Shown in pieces: positions 10,576 through 21,729 of a stretch of DNA of 64,000 bases. A program made the translations under genes and the position numbers. Positions within the stretch are counted from its first letter, which is position 1. Each line of letters starts with the position of its first letter. The stretch covers positions 186,001 to 250,000 of the forward strand of contig NZ_KE384301.1 of assembly GCF_000425065.1 (NCBI RefSeq). Direction: 5' to 3'. The notes under the pieces are model-generated. The model was not told the origin of the DNA. It was given only the letters and a program-made list of their open reading frames with translations, and did no database searches. This DNA comes from Actinomadura rifamycini DSM 43936 (GTDB lineage: Bacteria > Actinomycetota > Actinomycetes > Streptosporangiales > Streptosporangiaceae).

Positions 10576-11556
10576 TCAGGGGGCGAGCATCTCGGCGGTG
10601 AGGTTCGCCTCGGTACCGGGGATGCCCTGGTCGCCGGCGCGCTTGTCGGCCATGGCGAGCAGACGCCTTATACGGCCGGCGATGGCGTCCTTGGTCAGCG
10701 GCGGGTCGGCGAGCTGGCCCAGCTCCTCCAGCGACGCCTGCTTGTGCTCCAGCCGGAGCCGCCCGGCGTTCACCAGGTGCTCGGGCGCGTCGTCGCCGAG
10801 GATCTCCAGCGCGCGCGCCACCCGGGCGCCCGCCGCGACCGCCGCGCGCGCCGAGCGGCGCAGGTTCGCGTCGTCGAAGTTGGCGAGCCGGTTCGCGGTG
10901 GCGCGCACCTCCCGGCGCATCCGCCGCTCCTCCCACTGCAGCACGGCGCCGTGCGCGCCGAGCCGGGTCAGCAGGGCGCTGATCGCGTCGCCGTCGCGGA
11001 CGACGACGCGGTCCACCCCGCGGACCTCGCGGGCCTTCGCGTGGATCTTGAGCCGGCGGGCGGCGCCGACCAGCGCGAGCGCCGCCTCCGGGCCCGGGCA
11101 CGTCACCTCCAGCGACATCGACCGGCCCGGCTCGGTCAGCGACCCGTGCGCCAGGAACGCGCCCCGCCAGGCCGACTCGGCGTCGCAGGCCGCCCCCGCG
11201 ACCACGTGCCGCGGCAGCCCCCGCACCGGGCGGCCGTTGTTGTCGATCAGCCCCGTCTGCCGCGCCAGGGACTCGCCGTCCCGGAACACCCGGACCACGT
11301 ACCGGTTGCCCTTGCGCAGCCCGCTCGGCGCGAGCACCACCACCTCCGAGGTGTGCCCGAACACCTCCGAGATGTCCTTGATGAGCCGCCGCGCGGCGAC
11401 GTTCGTGTCGATCTCTGCCTCGATCACGATGCGGCCGCTGACCAGGTGCAGACCCCCCGCGAAACGCAGCAGCGTCGAGACCTCCGCCTTGCGGCAGCAC
11501 GGCTTCAGTACCGTGAGCCTGCTCAGCTCGTCCTTGACCACACCGGTCATCGCCAT
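10576..11556 (-). CDS. whiA: sporulation/cell-division regulator WhiA
   Basis: WhiA is a DNA-binding regulator needed for sporulation septation with WhiB in streptomycetes and is conserved in Gram-positive bacteria. The ATG at 11556 follows GGAGGGG at suitable spacing and gives the family N terminus [14 protein letters not shown]; length is 326 residues. The N-terminal part is a LAGLIDADG-like fold (including [19 protein letters not shown]), and the C-terminal part a helix-turn-helix ([29 protein letters not shown]). It is last in the uvrC-rapZ-yvcK-whiA run. Confidence 0.96.
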   Translation of the reverse strand: MAMTGVVKDELSRLTVLKPCCRKAEVSTLLRFAGGLHLVSGRIVIEAEIDTNVAARRLIKDISEVFGHTSEVVVLAPSGLRKGNRYVVRVFRDGESLARQTGLIDNNGRPVRGLPRHVVAGAACDAESAWRGAFLAHGSLTEPGRSMSLEVTCPGPEAALALVGAARRLKIHAKAREVRGVDRVVVRDGDAISALLTRLGAHGAVLQWEERRMRREVRATANRLANFDDANLRRSARAAVAAGARVARALEILGDDAPEHLVNAGRLRLEHKQASLEELGQLADPPLTKDAIAGRIRRLLAMADKRAGDQGIPGTEANLTAEMLAP

Positions 11557-11617
11557 CTGTTGACCCCTCCCCCTATCGGACTTCCAGCAGTGTGGCCGAA
11601 AACGGCCGCGCCGGTCG

Positions 11618-12577
11618 TCACTCGCTGAATATCTGTACGAAGGCTTGGGCCAGGCGGGCGGGTTCATGACGCGGGGAGCCGTCGTCGGCGGCGACCCCGG
11701 CGAGCACGAGGCGCCCGCCGAGCTCCCGGACGGCTTTGTCGAGCGCGTCCGGGTCGTCCACCACGCCGTCGTCGGCCAGGACCACGTCCACCGTCAGGTC
11801 GGGGGCGTGCGCCTGGAGCACCTCGAGGTGGCGCTGGGGGGAGAAGTCGTCGGTCTCGCCGGGCTGCGGAGCCAGGTTCAGCGCGACGACGCGGCGGGCC
11901 TTGGACGAGGTCAGGGCGCGGGCGAGCGCGGGCACCTTCAGGTGCGGGAGCACGCTGGTGAACCACGAGCCGGGGCCGAACACGATCCAGTCGGCGTCCT
12001 CGACCGCCGCGATCGTCTCCGGGCAGGCGGGCGGGTCGGCCGGCACCAGGGACACGCCGAGGACGGCGCCCGGGGTGCTGGCGCACGCCACCTGACCCCG
12101 CACCCGGCCGACCTCGTCCGGGCGGGACGGGTCGGCGCCGCGCACCTCGGCGACGATGTCCATCGGGACGGCCGCCATCGGCAGCACCCGCCCGTGCGCG
12201 CCCAGCAGCCGCCCCACCCAGTCGAGCCCGGCGACGGTCGAGTCGGGGTTCTCGGCGAGCAGCTCCCACAGCGCGACGATCAGCAGGTTCCCGACGGCGT
12301 GGCCGCGCAGGTCGCCCTCGCTCCGGAAGCGGTGCTGCACGACGTCCCGCCAGGTCTGCCCCCACTCGTCGTCGCCGCACAGCGCCGCGAGCGCCATCCG
12401 GAGATCGCCGGGCGGCAGCACGCCCAGTTCGCGGCGGAGCCGTCCGCTGGAACCGCCGTCGTCGGCGACCGTGACCACGGCGGTCAACCGGTCGGTGACG
12501 CGGCGCAGCGCCGACAGCGAGGCGTACAGTCCGTGGCCGCCGCCGAGCGCGACGACCTTCGGCCCGAGGGGCTTCAC
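11618..12577 (-). CDS. yvcK: gluconeogenesis factor / UDP-GlcNAc-binding YvcK
   Basis: YvcK-family proteins bind UDP-sugars and are needed for growth on gluconeogenic carbon sources and for correct cell-wall synthesis. The Rossmann-like N terminus has [19 protein letters not shown] and [17 protein letters not shown], and [13 protein letters not shown] lies near residue 200. The GTG at 12577 gives an N terminus like that of homologues (319 residues), with GAGGAG upstream. A GTG at 12610 would add 11 residues. It starts 54 bp after rapZ ends and is followed by whiA. Confidence 0.93.
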   Translation of the reverse strand: MKPLGPKVVALGGGHGLYASLSALRRVTDRLTAVVTVADDGGSSGRLRRELGVLPPGDLRMALAALCGDDEWGQTWRDVVQHRFRSEGDLRGHAVGNLLIVALWELLAENPDSTVAGLDWVGRLLGAHGRVLPMAAVPMDIVAEVRGADPSRPDEVGRVRGQVACASTPGAVLGVSLVPADPPACPETIAAVEDADWIVFGPGSWFTSVLPHLKVPALARALTSSKARRVVALNLAPQPGETDDFSPQRHLEVLQAHAPDLTVDVVLADDGVVDDPDALDKAVRELGGRLVLAGVAADDGSPRHEPARLAQAFVQIFSE

Positions 12578-12631
12578 CGTGCCGTTTCTCTCCTCGTCCG
12601 GGACCCGCACCGGGTCACCGCGGCCCGGGTC

Positions 12632-13510
12632 TCACTCACGGCCGAGATCACGATGGGCGACCTGCACGTCGAGGCCCTCGTCCCGCAGCCGGGCGGCGAT
12701 CTGTTCCGCCATGGCCACACTACGGTGTTTGCCGCCGGTACATCCCACGGCGAGCGTCACGTAGTGCTTGCCCTCGCGCTCGTACCCGTCGGCGAGCAGC
12801 CGCAGGACGTCGGTGTACGCCTCCAGGAACTCCTTCGCGCCGCGCTGCCCCAGCACGTAGTCGCGGACGGCGCCGTCCCGCCCCGTCTTCGGCCGCAGCT
12901 CGGGCACCCAGTGCGGGTTCGGCAGGAACCGGCAGTCGACGACCAGGTCGGCGTCCACCGGCAGGCCGTACTTGTACCCGAACGACACCACGGTGGCCCG
13001 CAGCCGCGACTCCCCCGTGTCCGTGCCGAAGTAGCCGATGATCTTCGCGCGGAGCTCGTGCACGTTCAGCCCGCTGGTGTCGATCACCAGGTCGGCCTCG
13101 GCGCGCACCTCGCGGACCAGCTCCCGCTCCCGCGCGATGCCGTCGACCAGCCGCCCGTCGCCCTGCAGCGGGTGGGGCCGCCGCACGCTCTCGAACCGCC
13201 GCACCAGGTCGGCGTCGCTCGCCTCCAGGAACACCACCCGCGGGTGGACGCCCCGCGCCTCGAGCTCGGCGATCGAGGAGTGCAGGTCCTCGGTGAAGGC
13301 GCGGCTGCGCACGTCCACCACGACCGCGATGCGCGGCACCGCGTCCTTCACCCGCCCGCCGAGGTCGGCCATGGTGGCCAGCAGCCCCGGCGGGAGGTTG
13401 TCGACCACGAACCAGTCGAGGTCCTCCAGCGACTTGGCCGCGGTGCTGCGGCCCGCCCCGGACATCCCGGTGACGATGACGATGTCCGGAATCTTGGTCT
13501 CGCTGGTCAC
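12632..13510 (-). CDS. rapZ: RNase adapter protein RapZ family
   Basis: A P-loop protein that in Enterobacteria directs GlmZ small RNA to RNase E and responds to glucosamine 6-phosphate. In actinobacteria its partner is unclear. The 292 residues show a Walker A-like GMSGAGRST, the family motif [15 protein letters not shown] and the C-terminal [18 protein letters not shown]. The GTG start at 13510 has GGGAG 6 bases upstream and overlaps the uvrC stop by 4 nt (GTGA), so the two are translationally coupled. Confidence 0.95.
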   Translation of the reverse strand: MTSETKIPDIVIVTGMSGAGRSTAAKSLEDLDWFVVDNLPPGLLATMADLGGRVKDAVPRIAVVVDVRSRAFTEDLHSSIAELEARGVHPRVVFLEASDADLVRRFESVRRPHPLQGDGRLVDGIARERELVREVRAEADLVIDTSGLNVHELRAKIIGYFGTDTGESRLRATVVSFGYKYGLPVDADLVVDCRFLPNPHWVPELRPKTGRDGAVRDYVLGQRGAKEFLEAYTDVLRLLADGYEREGKHYVTLAVGCTGGKHRSVAMAEQIAARLRDEGLDVQVAHRDLGRE

Positions 13511-15675
13511 GCCCGTCTCCCCCTGTGCTCCCCGTCGGCCGCGGGCCCGCCCGCGTCCGTGTCCGCGGGCCCGTCGCCCGGTTCCTTCCCCGTCGTGCTC
13601 CCCGGGCCCGTGCCCGAGGCCGTGCCGTGCTCCGTCGCGCCCTGCTCCGTCGTGCCCTGCTCCGTCGTGCCCTGCTCCGTCGTGCCCTGCTCCGTCGTCT
13701 CCGGGCCCGGTGCTCCGTGGCCCGGTGCTCCGTGGCCGGTCGTGCCGTGCAGCGCGGCGACGATGGTCTCGGCGCTGCGCAGCCCGATGCCCGGGACCTC
13801 GGCGACCTGCTCCGGCGTCGCCTCCTTCAGCCGCTTCACCGAGCCGAAGTGCTTCAGCAGCGCCGAGCGCCGCGCCGGGCCCAGACCGGGAACATTATCG
13901 AGTTCGCTGAACGTCATGGCCTTGGAACGCCGCTGCCGGTGGAACGTGATGGCGAACCGGTGCGCCTCGTCGCGGAGCCGCTGGACGAGGAACATGCCCT
14001 CGCTGTTGCGGGCGAGGATCACCGGGTCGTCCTCCCCGGGCAGCCAGATCTCCTCCAGCCGCTTGGCGATGCCGCAGACCGGGATGTCCTCGATGCCGAG
14101 CTCGTCCAGGGCCCGCTGCGCCGCCGCGACCTGCGGCGGGCCGCCGTCCACCACCACCAGGTTCGGCGGGTAGGCGAACTTGCGCGGCTTCCCGGTCTCC
14201 GGGTCGATCGGCGTCCCGCCGTCCGGCGTCCCCCCGGTCTCGGCCTCCGGGTCGCCGAGCGAGTCCAGCTCGCCGGTCCGCTCGCTCTCGGCCAGGTAGC
14301 GGCGGAACCGGCGGGTGATCACCTCGTGCACCGAGCGGACGTCGTCCTGCCCCTCCACCGCCTTGATCGTGAACCGCCGGTACTCGCTCTTGCGGGCCAG
14401 CCCGTCCTCGAACACGACCATGGACGCCACGACGTTCGTGCCCTGCAGGTTCGACACGTCGTAGCACTCGATCCGCAGCGGCGCGTCGTCCAGCTCCAGC
14501 GCCTCCTGCAGCTCGCGCAGCGCCACGCTGCGGGTCGTCAGGTCGCCGGCGCGGCGCGTCTTGTGCTGCTTGAGCGCCTCGTGCGCGTTGCGCTCGACCG
14601 TCTCCAGCAGCGCCTTCTTGTCGCCCCGCCGCGGCACCCGCAGCCGGACGGGCCCGCCGCGGCGCTCGGCCAGCAGCTCGGCCATCGGGTCGGGCTCGGG
14701 CGGCAGCTCCGGGACGAGCACCTCGCGCGGCACCGCCTCGCTCTCCCCGTAGATCTGGATGAGGAAGTGCTCGACGAGGTCGGCGGTCGTGACCTCCTCG
14801 ACCTTGTCGACGACCCAGCCCCGCTGCCCCCGGATGCGGCCGCCGCGCACGTAGAACACCTGGACGGCCGCGACCAGCTCGTCCTCGGCGAAGGCGATCA
14901 TGTCGCAGTCGGTGCTGTCGGGCAGCACCACCGCCTGCTTCTCCAGCGCCCGCTCGAGGGCGCGCATGTCGTCGCGGAGCCGCGCGGCGCGCTCGTACTC
15001 CTGCTCGGCGGCGGCCGCGCGCATCGCCGTCTCGATGCTCTTGATGAAGCGGCCCGTCTCGCCCGCCATGAAGGCGCAGAAGTCCTCGGCGAGGGCCCGG
15101 TGCCCGTCGGGCGAGACGCGGCCGACGCACGGCGCGGAGCACTTGCCGATGTCGCCGAGCAGGCACGGCCGGCCGAGCTGGTGCTGCCGCTTGAACACGC
15201 CCGCGCTGCACGTCCGGACGGGGAACACGCGCAGGAGCTGGTCGACCGTCTCCCGGATCGCCCAGGCGTGGGAGTACGGCCCGAAGTAGCGCACGCCCTT
15301 GCGTTTGGCGCCCCGCATCACCATCACCCTCGGGAAGTCCTCGCCGAGGGTGACCGCGAGATAGGGATAGGACTTGTCGTCGCGGTAGCGGACGTTGAAC
15401 CGCGGATCGAACTCCTTGATCCAGGAGTATTCGAGCTGCAGCGCCTCGACCTCGGTGCCGACGACCGTCCAGTCGACCCGCGCCGCGGTCCGCACCATCG
15501 TCTGGGTGCGCGGGTGCAGGGCCGTGAAGTCGGCGAAGTAGGAGTTCAGCCGCGAGCGCAGGTTCTTGGCCTTGCCGACGTAGATGACGCGGCCGTGCTC
15601 GTCGCGGAACCGGTACACGCCCGGGGACTCCGGGACGGAGCCGGGTGCTGGTCGGTAGGTCGCCGGATCTGCCAC
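13507..15675 (-). CDS. uvrC: excinuclease ABC subunit UvrC with repetitive tail
   Basis: UvrC cuts on both sides of a lesion during nucleotide excision repair. The GTG at 15675 gives [23 protein letters not shown], the actinobacterial N terminus, and 722 residues. Domains: GIY-YIG nuclease (about 15-95), UVR segment for UvrB contact (about 205-240), RNase H-like nuclease (about 370-560) and tandem helix-hairpin-helix ([33 protein letters not shown]). After residue about 645 comes a non-conserved tail with two GHGAP units and several TEQGT units, encoded by 15-bp tandem repeats. The frame remains open far upstream, which I regard as non-coding. Confidence 0.95.
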   Translation of the reverse strand: MADPATYRPAPGSVPESPGVYRFRDEHGRVIYVGKAKNLRSRLNSYFADFTALHPRTQTMVRTAARVDWTVVGTEVEALQLEYSWIKEFDPRFNVRYRDDKSYPYLAVTLGEDFPRVMVMRGAKRKGVRYFGPYSHAWAIRETVDQLLRVFPVRTCSAGVFKRQHQLGRPCLLGDIGKCSAPCVGRVSPDGHRALAEDFCAFMAGETGRFIKSIETAMRAAAAEQEYERAARLRDDMRALERALEKQAVVLPDSTDCDMIAFAEDELVAAVQVFYVRGGRIRGQRGWVVDKVEEVTTADLVEHFLIQIYGESEAVPREVLVPELPPEPDPMAELLAERRGGPVRLRVPRRGDKKALLETVERNAHEALKQHKTRRAGDLTTRSVALRELQEALELDDAPLRIECYDVSNLQGTNVVASMVVFEDGLARKSEYRRFTIKAVEGQDDVRSVHEVITRRFRRYLAESERTGELDSLGDPEAETGGTPDGGTPIDPETGKPRKFAYPPNLVVVDGGPPQVAAAQRALDELGIEDIPVCGIAKRLEEIWLPGEDDPVILARNSEGMFLVQRLRDEAHRFAITFHRQRRSKAMTFSELDNVPGLGPARRSALLKHFGSVKRLKEATPEQVAEVPGIGLRSAETIVAALHGTTGHGAPGHGAPGPETTEQGTTEQGTTEQGTTEQGATEHGTASGTGPGSTTGKEPGDGPADTDAGGPAADGEHRGRRA
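13621..13740. repeat. uvrC: 15-bp tandem repeats in the uvrC 3' end
   Basis: Five units of CGTGCCCTGCTCCGT with one or two changes run from 13621 to 13695, then a spacer unit, then two units of TGCTCCGTGGCCCGG type (13711-13740). All are 15 bp, so the reading frame is kept and each unit adds five residues to the UvrC tail. Confidence 0.9.
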
Positions 15676-15864
15676 GCTCGAAATGCTAGTGGGCGGTGCC
15701 GACACGCCGCGCGCCTCCGCCCCCGGCGGCGCCCGCCCTTCCCGATGGACGGGACCGCGGGGCCGGTGACCGAGATCTCGGCGGCACACGCGTATATCGG
15801 CAAAGCCATCGGAAAGTATCGTTGAACTGCTCTTTTCGTGCTCTCCGAGGGGGTCGAAGCGACC

Positions 15865-17004
15865 GTGTCCGCTTTCTGGGCCTGGATCGTGCTGGCCACC
15901 GCCGTCGCCGTCTGCGTCGTCGTCGTGGAGGCCGTGCGGCGGCTGCTGGCCGGGCGGCTGTCCGCGCGCTGGCCGGCGGCCGGCAACGTCGCCCGCCGCT
16001 GCGCGGCGCCGGCGTTCGTGTTCGCGGTGGTCGCGAGCCTCGGCGGCGCGATGCCGTACGAGCATTTGTGGGACGGCGGCCAGCAGGTCGTGGCGCACGC
16101 GCTGCGCATCGCGGTGATCGGCGCGACCGCCTGGCTGGTGCTCCGCATCATCTACGCGCTGACCGACCCGCCGCTGGACCGCCTCATGGAGGTCGGCGGC
16201 GACCGCAACCGGCGGGCCCGGCGGACCCGCACCCAGATGCTGCTGCTGCGCCGCATCGGGGCCGTCGTCCTGATCGTGCTCGCGGTCGGCGCCGCGCTGT
16301 TCACCTTCCCCGCCGTCCGCGCGATCGGCGCCGGGGTGCTGGCGTCCGCGGGCCTCGCGGGCGTCGTCGTCGGCATCGCCGCCAAGCCGGCCGTGGGCAA
16401 CCTGCTCGCGGGCCTGCAGCTGGCGTTCGGCGACGCGCTGCGGCTGGACGACGTCGTGGTCGCCGACGGCCAATGGGGGCGCGTCGAGGAGCTGACGCTC
16501 TCCTACGTGGTGGTGCGGCTGTGGGACGACCGCCGGATGATCTTCCCGGTGTCGTACTTCACCGAGCAGCCGTTCGAGAACTGGACCCGGCACTCCACCC
16601 GCCTGTACGGCTCGGTGGAGCTGGCCGTCGACTGGTCGGTCCCGCTGGACGAGCTGCGCGAGTCGCTGCACGCGTACCTGCGCGGGCACCGGCTGTGGGA
16701 CGGCCGCGACTGGGCCTTGCAGGCCACCGACGTCCTCCCGAACGGCCTGGTGAAGCTGCGCGCGATCATGACCGCCGCGGACTCGTCCGCCACGTGGGAC
16801 CTCCGCTGCGACGTCCGGGAGCACCTGATCTCCTACGTGCGCACGCACCATCCGGACGCGCTCCCCCGCTTCCGCACCGACGCGCCGGACGCGCCACTGC
16901 AGACCGGGCAGAGCGAGCCGGGCGCACCGGCCGCGTCGGCCCGGGCCGACGCCTCCCGCCCGTCCGAGGGCGGCCGCGCCAACGGCCCCGTGCGCGGCGC
17001 CTGA
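15865..17004 (+). CDS. MscS-family mechanosensitive channel
   Basis: A small-conductance mechanosensitive channel that releases solutes on osmotic downshift. About 379 residues from GTG 15865, preceded by GAGGGGG; a GTG at 15838 has no such site. Three or four membrane helices (about 1-25, 45-65, 75-100, 130-150) lead to the pore helix [28 protein letters not shown]. The beta domain follows, with [34 protein letters not shown]. The C-terminal 45 residues are low-complexity. It is divergent from uvrC. Confidence 0.9.
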   Translation: MSAFWAWIVLATAVAVCVVVVEAVRRLLAGRLSARWPAAGNVARRCAAPAFVFAVVASLGGAMPYEHLWDGGQQVVAHALRIAVIGATAWLVLRIIYALTDPPLDRLMEVGGDRNRRARRTRTQMLLLRRIGAVVLIVLAVGAALFTFPAVRAIGAGVLASAGLAGVVVGIAAKPAVGNLLAGLQLAFGDALRLDDVVVADGQWGRVEELTLSYVVVRLWDDRRMIFPVSYFTEQPFENWTRHSTRLYGSVELAVDWSVPLDELRESLHAYLRGHRLWDGRDWALQATDVLPNGLVKLRAIMTAADSSATWDLRCDVREHLISYVRTHHPDALPRFRTDAPDAPLQTGQSEPGAPAASARADASRPSEGGRANGPVRGA

Positions 17005-17021
17005 CGGCGCGGCCGCCGTCA
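17002..17021 (+). terminator. short hairpin at the mscS stop codon
   Basis: TGACGGCG (17002-17009) pairs perfectly with 17014-17021 around a 4-nt loop and includes the TGA stop codon. It is shorter than the other terminators here. Confidence 0.4.
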
Positions 17022-17096
17022 CGGCGCGGCCGAGCCGGAACCCTCCGCCGCCGCGCCCCGTCGTAACCGGTGGCATCGGCGGTATCGGAGGCGTGT

Positions 17097-17567
17097 ATGC
17101 GCGGGCGTCCTTGGGAGGTGGTCGCCGCCCTGGCGGCGGTGGGCGTGGTCTGGGTCCTCTTCATCGGCCGGGCGCTGTCGGGCCTGGGCGGCGAGGACGA
17201 CCCGAACATCACGTTCTTCTACGTCGTGGGCTGGACGGCGGCTCTCCTCGTCTGGTTCTGGCGCGTGTGGGAGGGCGGGTCCGCGGCGATCCGCTACCTC
17301 AAGATGATGCTGGTCTTGCCCGGGACGGTGTTCCTGGTCTACGCCCTCTGGCAGTCCTTGTCGGCGCTTCGGGACGGCGGCTCCGGCACGGAGACCGAAC
17401 GGCTGCTGGAGGCCGGCGGTTTCGCCACCCCGGATCCGCGGCCGCTCGACCACCTGCTCCCGGCGCTCGCCGCGGCGGTGCTGGTGGCGGTCGGCCTGCT
17501 CCTCCACCGCGGCACCGTCCGGCGGTGGGTGCGGAAGAGAGGCGGCGACCGGGCCGTCCGGGAGTAG
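17097..17567 (+). CDS. small integral membrane protein (unknown function)
   Basis: The ATG at 17097 follows GGAGG at 6-base spacing, giving 156 residues. Four probable membrane helices lie at about 8-26, 38-58, 65-85 and 120-140, with a basic C-terminal tail. A loop with [14 protein letters not shown] lies between helices 3 and 4. No family is recognised. It follows mscS on the same strand after 92 bp and may share its transcript. Confidence 0.7.
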   Translation: MRGRPWEVVAALAAVGVVWVLFIGRALSGLGGEDDPNITFFYVVGWTAALLVWFWRVWEGGSAAIRYLKMMLVLPGTVFLVYALWQSLSALRDGGSGTETERLLEAGGFATPDPRPLDHLLPALAAAVLVAVGLLLHRGTVRRWVRKRGGDRAVRE

Positions 17568-17578
17568 GACGGCCCGGT
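17548..17578. terminator. bidirectional hairpin overlapping the stop of the small membrane protein
   Basis: Arms 17548-17559 and 17567-17578 form a perfect 12-bp stem with a 7-nt loop that contains part of the stop codon. It lies between two convergent genes. Confidence 0.7.
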
Positions 17579-17595
17579 GCGCGCGTCGGGCGTGC

Positions 17596-18060
17596 TCAGG
17601 CCAGGGTGATGTTCTCTCCCTGGACGGTCACGTTCCTGCGGGGCAGCGGCTTCTCCGCGGGCGGCTGCACCACCGACCCGTCGGTGATGCTGAACCTGCT
17701 GTTGTGGCAGGGACAGACGATCGCCCCGTCGGACACGGACTTCACGCTGCACCCCTTGTGGGTGCACTCCGCCGAGAACGCCGTGAACTCGCCCTGCGCG
17801 GGCTGGCACACGACGACCTTCGCGTCCTCGAACACCTTCCCGCCGCCGACCGGGATCTCCGCGGTCGTGGCGAGCGCCTGCCCGCCGCCCGTCCCGCCGC
17901 CGGTGGCGCCGCCGCCGGCGTCGCCGGACCCGCCTGCCTCGCCGGACCCGCCCGCCGGCTCGTCGTCCCCGCCGCACGCCGCCGCGAGACCGGCGACGCC
18001 CGCGAGGCCCGCGCCGACGAGCAGCGTCCGGCGCGTGTGTTCGGTCGTCTCCTGTGCCAT
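17596..18060 (-). CDS. Rieske [2Fe-2S] Tat lipoprotein 1
   Basis: The ATG at 18060 is preceded by GGAGGG at 7 bases, giving 154 residues. The N terminus has a twin-arginine signal (HTRRTLLVGAGLAG) ending in a lipobox-like AAAC, so a folded, cluster-loaded protein is probably exported and anchored outside. A Gly/Ala-rich linker follows. The C-terminal Rieske fold keeps both cluster-binding motifs, CTHKGC and CPCHNSRF. It probably carries electrons to an unidentified partner; it is not part of a visible bc1 operon. A paralogue lies 79 bp upstream on the same strand. Confidence 0.88.
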   Translation of the reverse strand: MAQETTEHTRRTLLVGAGLAGVAGLAAACGGDDEPAGGSGEAGGSGDAGGGATGGGTGGGQALATTAEIPVGGGKVFEDAKVVVCQPAQGEFTAFSAECTHKGCSVKSVSDGAIVCPCHNSRFSITDGSVVQPPAEKPLPRRNVTVQGENITLA

Positions 18061-18139
18061 GTCGAGCCCTCCGGTGCTTGTGGTTCGTTCACCGGAGAGC
18101 ACGGGGCCGGACGCCGGATGGTTCACATCCGAACATCAA

Positions 18140-18598
18140 TCAGGCGACGATGACGATCCCGTCGCCGCGGACCTGGACGGGGTACTCCTTGAGGGGCTGG
18201 TCGGCGGGGCCCTTCTGCACCGACCCATCAGTGATCTTGAACTCGCTGCCGTGGCACGCGCAGTTGATCAGACCGTCCGCCACGCGCCCGACCGTGCACC
18301 CCTGGTGGGTGCAGACGGCGGTGAACGCCTTGAACCGCCCCTCCTCGGGCTGCGTCACCACGAGCTTGGTGTCGCCGAACGTCTTGCCGCCGCCCACCGG
18401 GATCTCCGAGACCTTCGCGATCTCCTGCCCTTTGAGCTCTTCCGCCGACTTCGTCTCCCCGCCGGACCCGCAGCCCGCGAGCACGGCCGTGGCACCGGCG
18501 GCGCCCGCGCCGCACAGCACCGCGCGCCGCCCGATACCCCCGCTCCCGGCGGCCCGCGCGGCCTCGCACGCGGCTCCGGGCGTCTCTTCGTTGCTCAT
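18140..18598 (-). CDS. Rieske [2Fe-2S] Tat lipoprotein 2
   Basis: Paralogue of the next gene downstream on this strand. From ATG 18598 it has 152 residues; a GTG at 18619 would add seven. It has a twin-arginine signal (IGRRAVLCGAGAAG), a lipobox-like LAGC, a short linker and a Rieske domain with CTHQGC and CACHGSEF. The two proteins differ in linker and surface but share order and spacing, so they arose by tandem duplication. Electron partner unknown. Confidence 0.88.
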   Translation of the reverse strand: MSNEETPGAACEAARAAGSGGIGRRAVLCGAGAAGATAVLAGCGSGGETKSAEELKGQEIAKVSEIPVGGGKTFGDTKLVVTQPEEGRFKAFTAVCTHQGCTVGRVADGLINCACHGSEFKITDGSVQKGPADQPLKEYPVQVRGDGIVIVA

Positions 18599-18672
18599 GT
18601 CCCCAATCCTGGCGGACACCCCCCGGAACCCCGCACCGACCCCCGTCCTCGGGGCGTGCGCACCGCGCCGCC

Positions 18673-18734
18673 CCCGCCCGGCGAGCGCGCCGAGCGGGAC
18701 ACGGACGGGGGCCGGAGGCGGGGCGCCGGGCGGG
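18673..18734 (-). terminator. possible uvrA terminator
   Basis: Eleven-base arms at 18673-18683 and 18724-18734 are perfectly complementary but enclose a 40-nt loop. They lie directly after the uvrA stop codon. Confidence 0.35.
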
Positions 18735-21572
18735 TCAGCCGAGGAGCTTGGCGAGGAACTGGCCGGTGTGGCTGCCCTCCACCTTCGCGACGTCCTCGGG
18801 CGTGCCCTGGGCGACGACCGTGCCGCCGCGGGAGCCGCCCTCGGGTCCCATGTCGATGATCCAGTCGGCGGTCTTGATCACGTCGAGGTTGTGCTCGATG
18901 ACGATGACCGAGTTGCCCTTGTCGACGAGGCCGTTGAGGACGCCGAGGAGCTTGTTGATGTCCTCGAAGTGCAGGCCGGTCGTCGGCTCGTCCAGCACGT
19001 AGACGGTCCGGCCGGTGGAGCGCTTCTGCAGCTCGGCCGCGAGCTTGACCCGCTGCGCCTCGCCGCCCGACAGGGTCGGCGCGGGCTGGCCGAGCCGGAC
19101 GTAGCCGAGGCCGACGTCGTTGAGCGTCTTCAGGTGCCGGTGGATCGCGCTGATCGGCTCGAAGAACGCGGTGGCCTGCTCGATCGGCATGTCGAGCACC
19201 TCGGAGATCGTCTTGCCCTTGTAGTGGACCTCGAGCGTCTCGCGGTTGTAGCGGGCGCCGTGGCACACCTCGCACGGGACGTAGACGTCCGGCAGGAAGT
19301 TCATCTCGATCTTGATGGTGCCGTCGCCGGAGCAGTTCTCGCAGCGGCCGCCCTTGACGTTGAAGGAGAAGCGGCCCGGCTGGTACCCGCGGACCTTCGC
19401 CTCGGTCGTCTGCGCGAACAGCTTGCGGATGTGGTCGAACACGCCGGTGTAGGTCGCCGGGTTGGAGCGCGGGGTGCGCCCGATCGGCGACTGGTCGACG
19501 TGCACGACCTTGTCGAGCTGGTCCATGCCGTTCACCCGGCGGTGCTTGCCGGGGACGGTCTTGGCGCCGTTCACCTTCTTGGCGAGCGCGTTGTAGAGGA
19601 TGTCGTTGACCAGCGTGGACTTGCCCGACCCGGACACGCCCGTCACCACCGTGAGGACGCCGAGGGGGAACGCCACGTCGACGTTCTGCAGGTTGTTCTG
19701 CTGGGCGCCCTTGACGGTGATCTCGCGGCCCTTGGTGCGGGGCCGGCGGATCTCCGGGACGGCGATCGCCCGGCGGCCCGACAGGTACGCGCCGGTCAGC
19801 GACTTCTCCGACCGCAGCAGCTCGTCCACCGTGCCGGACACGACGATCTCGCCGCCGTGCTCCCCCGCGCGGGGGCCGATGTCGACGACCCAGTCGGCCG
19901 CGGCGATCGTGTCCTCGTCGTGCTCGACGACGATCAGCGTGTTGCCCATGTCGCGCAGCCGCAGGAGCGTCTCGAGCAGCCGGTGGTTGTCGCGCTGGTG
20001 GAGGCCGATGGACGGCTCGTCCAGCACGTACAGGACGCCGACGAGGCCGGAGCCGATCTGCGTCGCCAGCCGGATCCGCTGCGCCTCGCCGCCCGCGAGC
20101 GTCGCGGACGCCCGGTCGAGCGTGAGGTAGTCGAGGCCGACGTCGAGGAGGAACCCGAGCCGGGCGTTGATCTCCTTGAGCACCCGCTCGGCGATCTGCT
20201 TCTCGCGGTCGTTCAGCTCCATCGCGAGCAGGAACTTGGCGCACTCGCCGATGGGCAGCGCGGCCACCTCGGCGATCGACATGCCGCCCATGGTGACGGC
20301 CAGGATCTCGGGCTTGAGCCGCGCGCCCTTGCAGGTCGGGCACGGGATCTCCCGCATGTAGCCCTCGAACTTGTCGCGGCTGTAGTCGCTCTCGGACTCG
20401 GCGTGCCGGCGCTGGATGTAGGGGATCACGCCCTCGAACGCCGTGTAGTACGAGCGCGTCCGCCCGTACCGGTTCTTGTAGCGGACGTGGACCTGGGTCT
20501 CGTGGCCGTTCAGGACGGCTTTGCGCGCCTTGGCGGGCAGCTCGCCCCAGGGGGTGTTGAGGTCGAAGCCCATGGCGTCGCCGAGGGCCGAGAGCAGGCG
20601 CAGGAAGTAGTCGCTGACGTGCCCGCCGGACCACGGCTGGACGGCCCCCTCGCCGAGCGTCAGCTCGGCGTCGGGGATCACCAGTTCGGGGTCGACCTCC
20701 ATGCGGGTCCCGAGGCCGGTGCAGTCGGGGCAGGCGCCGTAGGGCGAGTTGAACGAGAACGACCGCGGCTCGAGTTCCTCGAACGACAGGTCGTCGTACG
20801 GGCAGTACAGGTGCTCGGAGAACATCCGGGTGCGCTGCTCGTCGTCCTCGGGCAGGTCGACGAAGTCGAGGAAGATCGTGCCGCCGGCGAGGCCGAGGGC
20901 CGTCTCCACCGAGTCGGCGAGGCGCTGCCGGGCGGAGGGCTTGACGGAGAGGCGGTCCACCACGACGGAGATGTCGTGCTTCTCCTGCTTCTTGAGCTTC
21001 GGCGGCTCGTCCAGCCGCACCATCGCGCCGTCCACCAGCGCCCGGGAGAAGCCCTTCGACTGCAGCTCGCGGAACAGCTCGACGTACTCGCCCTTGCGGC
21101 CGCGGATGACTGGGGCCAGCACCTGGAACCGGGTGCCCTCCTCCATCTCGAGCACCCGGTCCACGATCTGCTGCGGCGCCTGCCTGCTGATCGGCCGCCC
21201 GCACTCGGGACAGTGGGGGTGGCCGATGCGCGCGTACAGCAGGCGCAGGTAGTCGTAGACCTCGGTGATCGTCCCGACCGTCGACCGCGGGTTCTTGCTG
21301 GTCGACTTCTGGTCGATCGACACGGCGGGCGACAGGCCCTCGATGAAGTCGACGTCCGGCTTGTCCATCTGCCCGAGGAACTGGCGCGCGTACGCCGACA
21401 GCGACTCGACGTACCTGCGCTGGCCCTCGGCGAAGATCGTGTCGAACGCCAGGCTCGACTTCCCGGAACCCGACAGACCGGTGAACACGATCATGGAGTC
21501 CCGCGGGAGGTCGAGCGAGACGTCCTTCAGGTTGTGCTCGCGCGCTCCACGCACGATGAGTCGGTCATGCAC
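18735..21572 (-). CDS. uvrA: excinuclease ABC subunit UvrA
   Basis: Damage-recognition ATPase of nucleotide excision repair. The GTG at 21572 begins [25 protein letters not shown], the family N terminus, for 945 residues. It has two ABC modules: Walker [13 protein letters not shown] and [13 protein letters not shown], signatures [12 protein letters not shown] and [12 protein letters not shown]. It has two zinc modules, with CPYDD...CPDC and CENC...CEVC. The upstream 216 bp hold a LexA-like site. Long open frames antisense to it are compositional. Confidence 0.97.
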   Translation of the reverse strand: MHDRLIVRGAREHNLKDVSLDLPRDSMIVFTGLSGSGKSSLAFDTIFAEGQRRYVESLSAYARQFLGQMDKPDVDFIEGLSPAVSIDQKSTSKNPRSTVGTITEVYDYLRLLYARIGHPHCPECGRPISRQAPQQIVDRVLEMEEGTRFQVLAPVIRGRKGEYVELFRELQSKGFSRALVDGAMVRLDEPPKLKKQEKHDISVVVDRLSVKPSARQRLADSVETALGLAGGTIFLDFVDLPEDDEQRTRMFSEHLYCPYDDLSFEELEPRSFSFNSPYGACPDCTGLGTRMEVDPELVIPDAELTLGEGAVQPWSGGHVSDYFLRLLSALGDAMGFDLNTPWGELPAKARKAVLNGHETQVHVRYKNRYGRTRSYYTAFEGVIPYIQRRHAESESDYSRDKFEGYMREIPCPTCKGARLKPEILAVTMGGMSIAEVAALPIGECAKFLLAMELNDREKQIAERVLKEINARLGFLLDVGLDYLTLDRASATLAGGEAQRIRLATQIGSGLVGVLYVLDEPSIGLHQRDNHRLLETLLRLRDMGNTLIVVEHDEDTIAAADWVVDIGPRAGEHGGEIVVSGTVDELLRSEKSLTGAYLSGRRAIAVPEIRRPRTKGREITVKGAQQNNLQNVDVAFPLGVLTVVTGVSGSGKSTLVNDILYNALAKKVNGAKTVPGKHRRVNGMDQLDKVVHVDQSPIGRTPRSNPATYTGVFDHIRKLFAQTTEAKVRGYQPGRFSFNVKGGRCENCSGDGTIKIEMNFLPDVYVPCEVCHGARYNRETLEVHYKGKTISEVLDMPIEQATAFFEPISAIHRHLKTLNDVGLGYVRLGQPAPTLSGGEAQRVKLAAELQKRSTGRTVYVLDEPTTGLHFEDINKLLGVLNGLVDKGNSVIVIEHNLDVIKTADWIIDMGPEGGSRGGTVVAQGTPEDVAKVEGSHTGQFLAKLLG

Positions 21573-21713
21573 GGTGTTTCCCGGTTCCCCTTCTGGGCGC
21601 GGCGATGCGGAGTGGGAGGACGCATCGTCCCCGGAATCCATAACAGCGCTGGTCGCCGCCGCATTTCCTCGAGTCCCCCGCCCGTCCCGCAGGGAGCGGA
21701 CGGCACCATCAGA

Positions 21714-21729
21714 CCGTACACGTGTTCGA
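21714..21729 (-). promoter_or_regulatory. possible LexA (SOS) box upstream of uvrA
   Basis: On the minus strand the 16-mer reads TCGAACACGTGTACGG. Compared with the actinobacterial SOS consensus TCGAAC-N4-GTTCGA, the left half is perfect and four of six right-half bases match. It overlaps a 12-bp palindrome GTGTTCGAACAC (21723-21734). It lies about 140 bp before the uvrA start, where an SOS promoter is plausible. Confidence 0.4.

Noticed and set aside
13621-13740. Possible CRISPR-like array
   Set aside because: Units are contiguous 15-mers without spacers, inside a coding region and in frame.
15676-17076. N-terminal extension of the uvrC frame over the mscS gene
   Set aside because: The extension is Arg/His/Gln-rich and antisense to a clear MscS channel. 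UvrC homologues start at VADPATYRP, which fits GTG 15675.
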